This document shows positions 1 to 4,500 of a stretch of DNA of 5,395 bases, one piece after another; within the stretch, counting starts at the first letter, position 1; every line of letters begins with the position of its first letter. Origin of the DNA: Methanobacteriota archaeon. Its GTDB lineage: Archaea > Halobacteriota > Bog-38 > Methanoflorentales > Methanoflorentaceae. Location: positions 1 through 5,395 of the forward strand of contig JAJRBK010000131.1 of the NCBI GenBank assembly GCA_028679495.1, written 5' to 3'. Below the pieces are notes generated by a model. The model saw only the letters and a list, made by a program, of their open reading frames with translations. It made no database searches and was not told the origin of the DNA. A program made the position numbers and the translations under genes.

Positions 1-187
1 ACTTCTTGTCAGGCGCTAGGTATGTTGCCGCGCGTCCCAAACTGATGGCCTCCGCACAGCGCACGGGGTCTCCGATCTCCTGCCGCTTCTCGATAAGCAG
101 CACGTCGCACTCCTCAGCAGCGGTCCGTGCCGCGACGGAGCCTCCTGGACCCGCTCCCACCACGACAACATCATACTCGTCTCTCAT
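1..187 (-). CDS. Geranylgeranyl reductase family FAD enzyme (N-terminal 62 codons, runs off left edge)
   Basis: This is the start of a flavoprotein that, in archaea, reduces the double bonds of geranylgeranyl chains in membrane ether lipids. The visible part begins MRDEYDVVVVGAGPGG, which is a beta strand followed by the FAD-binding GxGxxG loop (Gly11, Gly13, Gly16). The second strand ends in LLIEK, whose Glu33 is placed to hold the ribose of FAD. The motif GDPVRCAE at residues 39-46 is characteristic of the geranylgeranyl reductase family. The ATG at 187 overlaps the ferredoxin stop codon (shared ATGA), and GAGG lies four bases upstream inside the ferredoxin gene, so translation is probably coupled. 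The ferredoxin neighbour matches the known Methanosarcina acetivorans arrangement, where both proteins are needed for full lipid saturation. The catalytic and substrate domains lie outside the window, so the exact substrate (glycerophospholipid or another prenyl chain) is not shown. Confidence 0.9.
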   Translation of the reverse strand, partial: MRDEYDVVVVGAGPGGSVAARTAAEECDVLLIEKRQEIGDPVRCAEAISLGRAATYLAPDKK

Positions 188-363
188 GCGTCCTCTTCGC
201 GTGCGGTCAAGGCCCCCACAGGACAGATCGATACGCACATCGCACACGTCGTGCACGCATCGCCTATTTTGAGACAGGCCTCTACGAGTTCAATTGAGTT
301 CGTTGGACAGACCGCCACACAGGCACCGCAGTGCCCGCATTTTTCAATGTTTACCGTGATCAT
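184..363 (-). CDS. Small 2[4Fe-4S] ferredoxin, likely electron donor to geranylgeranyl reductase
   Basis: A 59-residue bacterial-type ferredoxin carrying two [4Fe-4S] clusters. The cluster motifs are C9xxC12xxC15xxxC19P and C37xxC40xxC43xxxC47P, both complete, with one extra Cys at residue 30 that is not part of either motif. The protein is almost nothing but the two-cluster fold. The ATG at 363 is preferred over an in-frame TTG at 369 because the GAGG ribosome-binding site ends seven bases before the ATG but only one base before the TTG. The stop TGA overlaps the ATG of the downstream reductase gene. In Methanosarcina a ferredoxin in the same position donates electrons to the reductase; that role is inferred here from the gene order. 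A TATA box at 411-419 lies at the right distance to give this pair its own promoter. Confidence 0.93.
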   Translation of the reverse strand: MITVNIEKCGHCGACVAVCPTNSIELVEACLKIGDACTTCAMCVSICPVGALTAREEDA

Positions 364-781
364 TCGCAACCCTCAGGCGGAGCCGGTCGGAAGCGCGCAG
401 AGCAAAGAGGACATATAAGTGCGCTTTCCCGTCTTCACGAGCGGTATCGACCTGATCATTCTTAAGGATTTTGAAGAAATAAGTGGTTGCATCAGGTTCG
501 ACCTGCGTTCAGACATAAATAAACGACTGGCAAGCATTTCGCTGACGGCTATATTCATGAATCTTCACTTGGTCCAAAGAAGACCCCGCGATTAACCAAC
601 AAATAGCTGTTATACGACCAGGGTCCCTACCGCTTTTTTCATCCTTCCTTGCGACCGGCTCTCCTTTGTCACGGTCTGAGCCGAGATAAGTGCCCGCGCG
701 GTAATTGCTCCAAGCATGTGCAAATATTTTCACGCCATCTATGCCTAAAAGAAGATCGCGGCGCCAACGAAACACACACAC
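344..781 (-). pseudogene. Possible decayed gene: long frame interrupted by one TGA
   Basis: One minus-strand frame stays open from about 872 to 344 except for a single TGA at 509-511. The nearest plausible start is a GTG at 781, with GGAAGGG about seven bases upstream. The first part gives about 90 residues, including IDGVKIFAHAW and SNYRAGTYLG. After the TGA the frame continues for 54 codons with a protein-like, charged composition (for example DATTYFFKILKND and KAHLYVLFALRASDRL), then stops just inside the ferredoxin gene in another frame. I recognise no family. The ferredoxin promoter lies inside this stretch, which argues against it being an intact gene. Selenocysteine at the TGA is possible in principle, but nothing else points to it. 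Chance openness of the frame is a real alternative. Confidence 0.22.
411..419 (-). promoter_or_regulatory. TATA box for the ferredoxin-reductase pair
   Basis: Read on the minus strand this is CTTATATGT, preceded by a purine-rich GGGAAAG stretch that resembles an archaeal TFB-recognition element. Its centre is about 52 bases before the ferredoxin ATG. With the usual archaeal spacing of about 25 bases, transcription would start near 390, giving a leader of about 26 bases that contains the GAGG ribosome-binding site. The same TTATAT core occurs before the ABC ATPase gene and in the region upstream of the UbiA gene. Confidence 0.55.
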
Positions 782-906
782 CGATGATCCCTTCCACGTA
801 GAACATAAGATCGATGGCGGGCTTGAATCGAACGGAGAAGAGATCTCACTTCGGGATTGAAGGAATCGTTAAAGAAGCTTGACGCCGCTAACGTCATAGT
901 GCGCAT
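745..906 (-). CDS. Possible small hypothetical protein (53 aa)
   Basis: An ATG at 906 opens a 53-codon frame ending at TAG 745-747, beginning MRTMTLAASSFF and ending FVGAAIFF. It is the first open frame of any length downstream of the TATA-like GTTTATACG at 947-955, whose expected transcription start near 925 would leave a leader of about 20 bases. There is no clear ribosome-binding site and no recognised family. The sequence has a basic middle (RSIQARHRS) and a short hydrophobic end. It overlaps the other open frame from 781 in a different phase, so at most one of the two is likely to be real. It may equally be noise in a non-coding gap. Confidence 0.18.
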   Translation of the reverse strand: MRTMTLAASSFFNDSFNPEVRSLLRSIQARHRSYVLRGRDHRCVCFVGAAIFF

Positions 907-936
907 ACCATTTTACAGAAACAGTAGAGCCACCTC

Positions 937-950
937 TACGTTTAAACGTA
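937..950. repeat. Perfect 14-base palindrome, possible operator
   Basis: The sequence TACGTTTAAACGTA reads the same on both strands. It overlaps the downstream end of a TATA-like element read on the minus strand (947-955), which is where a repressor site would block transcription initiation. It could also be a chance AT-rich palindrome. Confidence 0.4.
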
Positions 951-955
951 TAAAC
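947..955 (-). promoter_or_regulatory. TATA-like element in the UbiA-ferredoxin gap
   Basis: On the minus strand this reads GTTTATACG. It would start transcription near 925, ahead of the 53-codon frame at 906 and the longer interrupted frame. No supported gene lies directly downstream, so this rests on sequence resemblance only. Confidence 0.28.
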
Positions 956-1048
956 CCGGCAAGCTGATTGCGACTCGACTTACGTTGGCGCCGCTTCGGC
1001 CATCAGAATCTCGCTCACAGACGCCACGAAAACCTTTGTCAGTAGTGT

Positions 1049-1942
1049 CTACGGAATCAAGGCCACCCAGGCCACCACTGCCATCGTCGTCCAAAAAAGC
1101 GCGTTCCACTGTGTGAAGGCCCTGAAGGCAGTTGTCAGCTTTTTAACGCCTTCGGGCTTCCCCCAATACCTCGCCTGAGCGAGAGCCCATACCGTGAATG
1201 CGCCCGTCACCACCATGAACGGCCAGGCCCACTGCGCGTAGAGAAAGGTGTACGTACTGATGAGGAAGAACGCAACAGCGGACGTGATAGTGAGCGCTTT
1301 GTTCGTAGAGGGCGTGAACTCGACGAAGAGGGCTTTGTGTGGGATTCTCACTTCATTAAATGTCTGACCGACCCCTCCTATGGTCACATGAATCAGGGTG
1401 AGCAGCCACGGCAGCGGGGTGAGGATGGTTCCTGGAGCAACGGCAAGCCACGATACCGGGGTCATTATCGCTATGGGTATCAATCCAGTAAGAACACCAA
1501 TGTGATCTCGCGTGTAGGTCACGTAAGCGACGTGCACCGCAAACAAGATAAGCACCCCCGCCGCGAAGACCAAGTTGAAGACCGCGCCGGCTATCACGAG
1601 CGTGAGTCCTCCCGCGATAAGCATATAGACTGCCATTAGCCGTCTCGAGAGCAAACCGTTTGGCAACGGTCGCATGGGCCACTTCTTCCTATCCCGCTCG
1701 ACGTCCCAGACGTCGTTGAATACTTGTACAAATATGCCCCCTAGAAGCGTCGTAAAGAAAAAGATTAAGAACTTCGCATCAATTAGTCCGCCTGCTACCA
1801 CATAGGGAGCCGCCGCGATAGGAAAAATCATTACCCGTATCAGCAGGTGATGCATGCTGACGAACCCAATGATCTGGTTTTTGAACGTGTGTTCGCGGGG
1901 CGCGGCCGCGCCAGCTAGTATTGCCATCGTAGGAACATTCAC
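1049..1942 (-). CDS. UbiA-family membrane prenyltransferase
   Basis: A 297-residue integral membrane protein of normal length for UbiA enzymes, which transfer a prenyl chain from prenyl diphosphate to an aromatic or lipid acceptor. Hydrophobic stretches at roughly 33-52, 57-75, 104-122, 124-142, 147-166, 176-194, 218-237, 239-256 and 280-296 fit the usual nine helices. The first Asp-rich motif is clear: N76-D77-x-x-D80-x-x-x-D84, followed by WPMRPLPNG, the family's RP-P-G continuation. The second Asp motif, expected in the loop near 195-206, reads FNEVRIPHKALF and has no Asp. The start is a GTG at 1942, chosen because GGGGAGGT lies six bases upstream; an in-frame ATG five codons later is less well placed. 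The stop is TAG. Next to a geranylgeranyl reductase, an archaeal lipid or quinone role is possible, but the FNDVWDVERD motif is not close enough to the lipid-pathway DGGGP synthase motif as I remember it to name it that. Confidence 0.88.
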   Translation of the reverse strand: MNVPTMAILAGAAAPREHTFKNQIIGFVSMHHLLIRVMIFPIAAAPYVVAGGLIDAKFLIFFFTTLLGGIFVQVFNDVWDVERDRKKWPMRPLPNGLLSRRLMAVYMLIAGGLTLVIAGAVFNLVFAAGVLILFAVHVAYVTYTRDHIGVLTGLIPIAIMTPVSWLAVAPGTILTPLPWLLTLIHVTIGGVGQTFNEVRIPHKALFVEFTPSTNKALTITSAVAFFLISTYTFLYAQWAWPFMVVTGAFTVWALAQARYWGKPEGVKKLTTAFRAFTQWNALFWTTMAVVAWVALIP

Positions 1943-1948
1943 TTTCGT

Positions 1949-1956
1949 ACCTCCCC
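1949..1956 (-). promoter_or_regulatory. Ribosome-binding site deciding the GTG start of the UbiA gene
   Basis: On the minus strand the sequence is GGGGAGGT, a strong match to the 3' end of archaeal 16S rRNA, ending six bases before the GTG at 1942. It is the reason for choosing that GTG over the ATG at 1927. Confidence 0.75.
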
Positions 1957-2076
1957 AAATCTCCGCATTCTGCTCCCTAGTGATTTAAGAAAGCTTTATG
2001 CGTCCTCGCTTTTTCTTTCGCGCGGCCCGGCAACCCGCAGGCTAAACACTCTGATGCAACTCACAGGATTTCTCCG

Positions 2077-2089
2077 CTGCAAATTGCAG
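2077..2089. repeat. Short inverted repeat upstream of the UbiA gene
   Basis: Perfect six-base arms CTGCAA and TTGCAG around a single central A, about 135 bases before the UbiA start. It lies within the predicted UbiA leader if transcription starts near 2140. It could be a regulator site or chance. Confidence 0.25.
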
Positions 2090-2122
2090 TGCCCGTACCT
2101 ATTTGCTCCGGCGTCTCCTCCC

Positions 2123-2165
2123 GTCACAACAGTTGCGCGAGTGTGACACTTAAGCGGTCATCACA
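2123..2165. promoter_or_regulatory. Three TGTGA half-sites in alternating orientation
   Basis: GTCACA at 2123-2128, TGTGAC at 2142-2147 and TCACA at 2161-2165 are the same half-site in alternating orientation, spaced 18 and 19 bases apart, slightly under two helical turns. The last one touches the TATA-like element at 2164-2171. The layout suggests a regulator binding around the transcription start of the UbiA gene. Confidence 0.3.
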
Positions 2166-2171
2166 TATAAC
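2164..2171 (-). promoter_or_regulatory. Candidate TATA box for the UbiA gene
   Basis: Reads GTTATATG on the minus strand, preceded by A-rich GAAAAGACATAAA. It shares TTATATGT with the ferredoxin TATA box. Transcription would start near 2142 and leave a leader of about 200 bases before the GTG. A weaker alternative, TTCTTAAAT near 1982-1990, would give a near-leaderless message. Confidence 0.35.
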
Positions 2172-2216
2172 AATTTATGTCTTTTCCTCATATTGTTCAG
2201 TTTTGTGGAAGCTATA

Positions 2217-2231
2217 TTAAAAAAATGAAAG
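2217..2231 (-). terminator. T-rich terminator candidate after the ABC operon
   Basis: The minus strand reads CTTTCATTTTTTTAA, with seven consecutive T residues, about 150 bases after the permease stop codon. Archaeal intrinsic termination depends mainly on T-rich stretches in the non-template strand. No strong hairpin precedes it, and the same AT-rich block could instead serve as a promoter element. Confidence 0.35.
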
Positions 2232-2273
2232 GAGGGTTACTTAAAGGCGCGGGTCCAAAGACTGCGACGCGGC

Positions 2274-2301
2274 CTTACTTACTTACTTACTTACTTACTT
2301 A
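2274..2301. repeat. Tetranucleotide tandem repeat, seven copies of CTTA
   Basis: Seven perfect copies of CTTA (TAAG on the minus strand) lie between the permease stop codon at 2382 and the UbiA gene, about 330 bases before the UbiA start. Short perfect repeats of this kind change copy number by slippage. No supported gene spans it, so any effect would be on transcription or RNA. Confidence 0.95.
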
Positions 2302-2381
2302 AGACAACGTAATTTCGCGATGTTCGATGTTTTCCAGGCTTAGATTACCGAGGGGCAATTGATCGATTTTTCGTATAGACG

Positions 2382-3626
2382 CTACTCTCGTTTTTTCAGC
2401 ATGATAACCGCCAGCACGAGAAACGTAATAGCAAACACGAGCAGCGCTACGATGTCAACCCAAATCATGCTAAGTCCCCATCCCCGCATCATCACTGATC
2501 GCACCGCCTCTACGGCGTACGTGGTCGGAATGAGGTACGATGCTGGCCTGAGCCACACCGGGATTGCCTCGATAGGCCAGATAATTCCTGAGAGAAGAAC
2601 AGCCGAGAGCATGAGAAACGGCATAAATTCACCCGCTTCTCGTTGACTGTGTGCGACGCTTGATAGCAGTATCCCGAGCGCCTGTGAAACGATGGCGAGC
2701 AGCGCGATGGTGGCAAAGGCCAGAATGATATTGCCCACTATAATGACGTTAAACAGGAGCACGCCTACCGCGAGAAGCAATCCGGCCTGCATAACGCCGA
2801 GCGTTCCATAGGCTATCGAATAACCCGCGACAAGTTCGCTCTCTCGCAGCGGTGATGCGAAGAGTCGCTGGAGCGTGCCGATCTCACGTTCTCCGACAAA
2901 CGCTTGGAGGGTGAGCAGCGTTGTGAGGTTCCAGATGGCAAGGCACACGATGCCCGGACAGAAGAAATCGATGAAACGAGCGTTGAGCCCATAGATTGCT
3001 CCGGTCGTATCAACTGACAAGCGTTGACTTTGTCCGTTCTCGTCTGCTGTTTTCAACACGGCCGCGTTGACTGCTGTAATGATTGCGCGGGAGACCTCTG
3101 TGTTGCTCTTATCGGCCAACACGCGTATGCTGACTTTTGCCTGAGGGTTTATCGCAATGATGCCGGGGGGGTTAGCTTGCGCCGCTAAAGGCGGTTGTGC
3201 CGCTGTACCATAGACGGTCTCAGTCAGATTGGTGGGAAACACGATCACTGCGTACGCTTTACCGTTTTGCACCTCGGCAACAGCGGCGCTTTCATTTGTG
3301 GCAGAATCGACCGTGAGGGTAGCAGTATCGAGATTTGCGATGACCCGATCTGATATGCTAGCATTTCCAAGTCCCCCTCCATTATCGTCGTTGACGACGA
3401 GCACACGCACGTCTCTCACGTCGCCCTGGAATGCAAAACCGAACGCGAGCATGAAAAGGAGCGGTACTATGACGATGAGACCCACGGTGCGTTTGTCATG
3501 GTTAAGATCCGCGAACACGCGCTTGACGACCGCGACTACTCGTCCTATATTCATCCTCTCTCCTCGCGCGACATTAAGATCCGCGACCACGCGCTTGACG
3601 ACCGCGACCGGCCGTCCTACATTCAT
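2382..3626 (-). CDS. ABC-2 type transporter permease with duplicated N-terminus
   Basis: The membrane half of an ABC exporter in the YhhJ/DrrB-like ABC-2 group. Residues 25-46 form the cytoplasmic lead, helix 1 spans about 47-67, and a soluble extracytoplasmic domain covers about 70-215. Five more helices follow between about 218 and 410. Conserved family features are E246-R-E near GTLQRLFASPL at 250-260, the SQREAGEFMPF segment near 327-337, and PTTYAVEAVR at 367-376. The 414-residue length comes from the ATG at 3626, which shares ATGA with the ATPase stop. A second ATG at 3554 gives 390 residues and the normal family N-terminus. Residues 1-24 are a duplicate of residues 25-48: MNVGRPVAVVKRVVADLN against MNIGRVVAVVKRVFADLN. 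Both starts have GGAG five bases upstream. The transported substrate cannot be read from the sequence. The stop is TAG. Confidence 0.93.
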   Translation of the reverse strand: MNVGRPVAVVKRVVADLNVARGERMNIGRVVAVVKRVFADLNHDKRTVGLIVIVPLLFMLAFGFAFQGDVRDVRVLVVNDDNGGGLGNASISDRVIANLDTATLTVDSATNESAAVAEVQNGKAYAVIVFPTNLTETVYGTAAQPPLAAQANPPGIIAINPQAKVSIRVLADKSNTEVSRAIITAVNAAVLKTADENGQSQRLSVDTTGAIYGLNARFIDFFCPGIVCLAIWNLTTLLTLQAFVGEREIGTLQRLFASPLRESELVAGYSIAYGTLGVMQAGLLLAVGVLLFNVIIVGNIILAFATIALLAIVSQALGILLSSVAHSQREAGEFMPFLMLSAVLLSGIIWPIEAIPVWLRPASYLIPTTYAVEAVRSVMMRGWGLSMIWVDIVALLVFAITFLVLAVIMLKKRE

Positions 3627-3645
3627 CCTCTCTCCTCCCGCGACA
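3502..3645. repeat. 72-base tandem duplication across the ATPase-permease junction
   Basis: Bases 3502-3573 and 3574-3645 are direct repeats differing at seven positions (3515, 3537-3540, 3548, 3566), about 90 percent identical. Four of the seven differences are adjacent. The unit is exactly 24 codons, so the permease frame is kept. Each copy contains the GGAG ribosome-binding site, the ATGA overlap sequence and the first 18 or so permease codons. Confidence 0.97.
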
Positions 3646-4351
3646 ATATCAAGAACGCATCTTCGAGCGAATCTGTGTGAGTTAGATCGAGAAGCTCATG
3701 GGGCGATCCCTCAGCGATAAGCTTCCCCGCGTGCATGAATCCGACGCGGTCGCAGCGACGTGCTTCGTCCATGTAGTGTGTCGTGATCAAAATAGTGGTT
3801 CCGCCATCCTTCAGCCCTTCGAAGTAGTCCCAAAAGGACATACGCAGTTGTGGATCGACACCGACTGTTGGCTCGTCGAGGAACAAGAGGGGGGGCTCGT
3901 GGAGCAAGGCGCACGCGAGTGAGACACGACGCTGCATGCCACCGCTCAAGTTGTGGACGATGGCCTTGGTGTGAGCCTCAAGATCGATCAATCTGAGGAG
4001 CTCGCGCTCGCGCTTTAGAATCTGATCCTTGCTGAGGCCAAAAATTGCGCCGTAGAATTCTACGTTTTCGTGCACGCTCACATTGGTATAGAGCGCGAGC
4101 TCCTGGGGCATATACCCGATGAGAGGGGCGATATGCCGGTCAGGGACACGCTTGCCCAGCACATAGGCTGCGCCGCCCGTTGGCATCAGTAGACTGCACA
4201 GTATCTTGATGAGGGTCGTCTTCCCGGCAGCGTTCGGGCCTAATAGCCCAAAAATTTCACCCTTTTTCACTCGAAGCGTGAACTTATCAATAGCTTGAAG
4301 GCCGCCAAAGCTCTTCTCAAGGTCAATCGTTTCTATGTAGTCCTTCACCAT
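3623..4351 (-). CDS. ABC transporter ATP-binding protein (exporter type)
   Basis: The ATPase partner of the downstream permease, 242 residues. All nucleotide-binding motifs are present: Walker A GPNAAGKTT at 38-46 (Ala41 replaces the more common Gly), Q-loop Gln83, signature LSGGMQRR at 135-142, Walker B LLFLDE at 155-160 with catalytic Glu160, D-loop VGVD at 163-166, and H-loop His192. The length and the ending SLEDAFLILSREERG fit the DrrA/CcmA-like subfamily, in which a segment of the type LEDxFL precedes the end. The stop TGA overlaps the permease ATG, so the two are translated as a coupled pair. The ATG at 4351 has no strong ribosome-binding site. A TATA box about 30 bases upstream predicts an almost leaderless message, which suits that start. 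The substrate is unknown. Confidence 0.95.
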   Translation of the reverse strand: MVKDYIETIDLEKSFGGLQAIDKFTLRVKKGEIFGLLGPNAAGKTTLIKILCSLLMPTGGAAYVLGKRVPDRHIAPLIGYMPQELALYTNVSVHENVEFYGAIFGLSKDQILKRERELLRLIDLEAHTKAIVHNLSGGMQRRVSLACALLHEPPLLFLDEPTVGVDPQLRMSFWDYFEGLKDGGTTILITTHYMDEARRCDRVGFMHAGKLIAEGSPHELLDLTHTDSLEDAFLILSREERG

Positions 4352-4377
4352 AGGGGCTTCCCAATCATGGTCACGTT

Positions 4378-4385
4378 AAATATAA
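4378..4385 (-). promoter_or_regulatory. TATA box for the ABC transporter operon
   Basis: On the minus strand the site reads TTATATTT within CTTATATTTAA, centred about 30 bases before the ATPase ATG. Transcription would begin near 4355, giving a leader of only a few bases. This agrees with the poor ribosome-binding site at this start. Confidence 0.55.
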
Positions 4386-4451
4386 GAGTATCCAACTGTG
4401 CCGCTAGCCTTCCGTATTGGTTAAGGCACGATCAATGGCACACAATGTTAA

Positions 4452-4500
4452 CGCGCTCAGTTGAGCGCGAGTGACTGTTAGAAAGAAAAGCGCGTCACTC
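4452..4500 (-). terminator. Two abutting hairpins and a T-rich tract after the transglutaminase gene
   Basis: A 7-base stem GAGTGAC/GTCACTC (4469-4475 with 4494-4500) encloses the T-rich TTTTCTTTC and the stop codon region. Directly next to it, CGCGCTC and GAGCGCG (4452-4458 with 4463-4469) form a second stem with a four-base loop. The two stems share one base, so both cannot be complete at once. The position after the stop and before the ABC promoter fits a 3'-end or terminator structure. Confidence 0.45.

Larger units (their letters stand above)
364..1048. other. Long gap between UbiA gene and ferredoxin gene
   Basis: About 685 bases with no confidently supported gene. It holds the ferredoxin TATA box at 411-419, the weak open frames at 344-781 and 745-906, a TATA-like site at 947-955 overlapping a 14-base palindrome at 937-950, and a short GC hairpin (GCCG-CTT-CGGC) near 988-998. 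No clear T-rich terminator follows the UbiA stop codon. I saw no tRNA, rRNA, CRISPR or insertion-sequence ends. A non-coding RNA starting near 925 cannot be excluded. Confidence 0.5.
1943..2381. other. Gap between ABC permease and UbiA gene
   Basis: About 440 bases without a supported gene. From the permease side it holds the CTTA repeat, the T-rich stretch at 2217-2231, the TATA-like element at 2164-2171, the TGTGA half-sites, the inverted repeat at 2077-2089, and the UbiA ribosome-binding site. A nine-codon frame (ATG 1968 to TGA 1939) overlaps the UbiA start. No RNA gene was recognised. Confidence 0.6.

Noticed and set aside
6..272. Plus-strand 88-codon frame at the left edge
   Set aside because: It is antisense to the geranylgeranyl reductase start and to the ferredoxin, both firmly identified.
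509..511. In-frame TGA read as selenocysteine
   Set aside because: No recognised selenoprotein family surrounds it and no SECIS-like structure was identified; a nonsense change or chance frame is simpler.
822..838. TTCGATTC on the minus strand, resembling a tRNA T-loop
   Set aside because: The flanking bases do not form the T-stem, and no acceptor stem or anticodon arm can be found at the right distance.
980..1051. Read-through of the UbiA TAG for 22 more codons, as if TAG encoded pyrrolysine
   Set aside because: The 297-residue product is already full length for UbiA and ends after its last helix. The permease also ends in TAG without a meaningful extension, so TAG appears to be an ordinary stop here.
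2225..2302. Plus-strand 25-codon frame running through the CTTA repeat (MKGGLLKG...YLLTYLLT)
   Set aside because: No ribosome-binding site precedes its ATG, it is opposite in strand to every supported gene, and its end is made only of the repeat.
3229..3720. Long plus-strand open frame of 163 codons opposite the permease and ATPase junction
   Set aside because: It lies antisense to two well-supported genes with recognised motifs, and its Ser/Thr/Arg-rich product is typical of a shadow frame.
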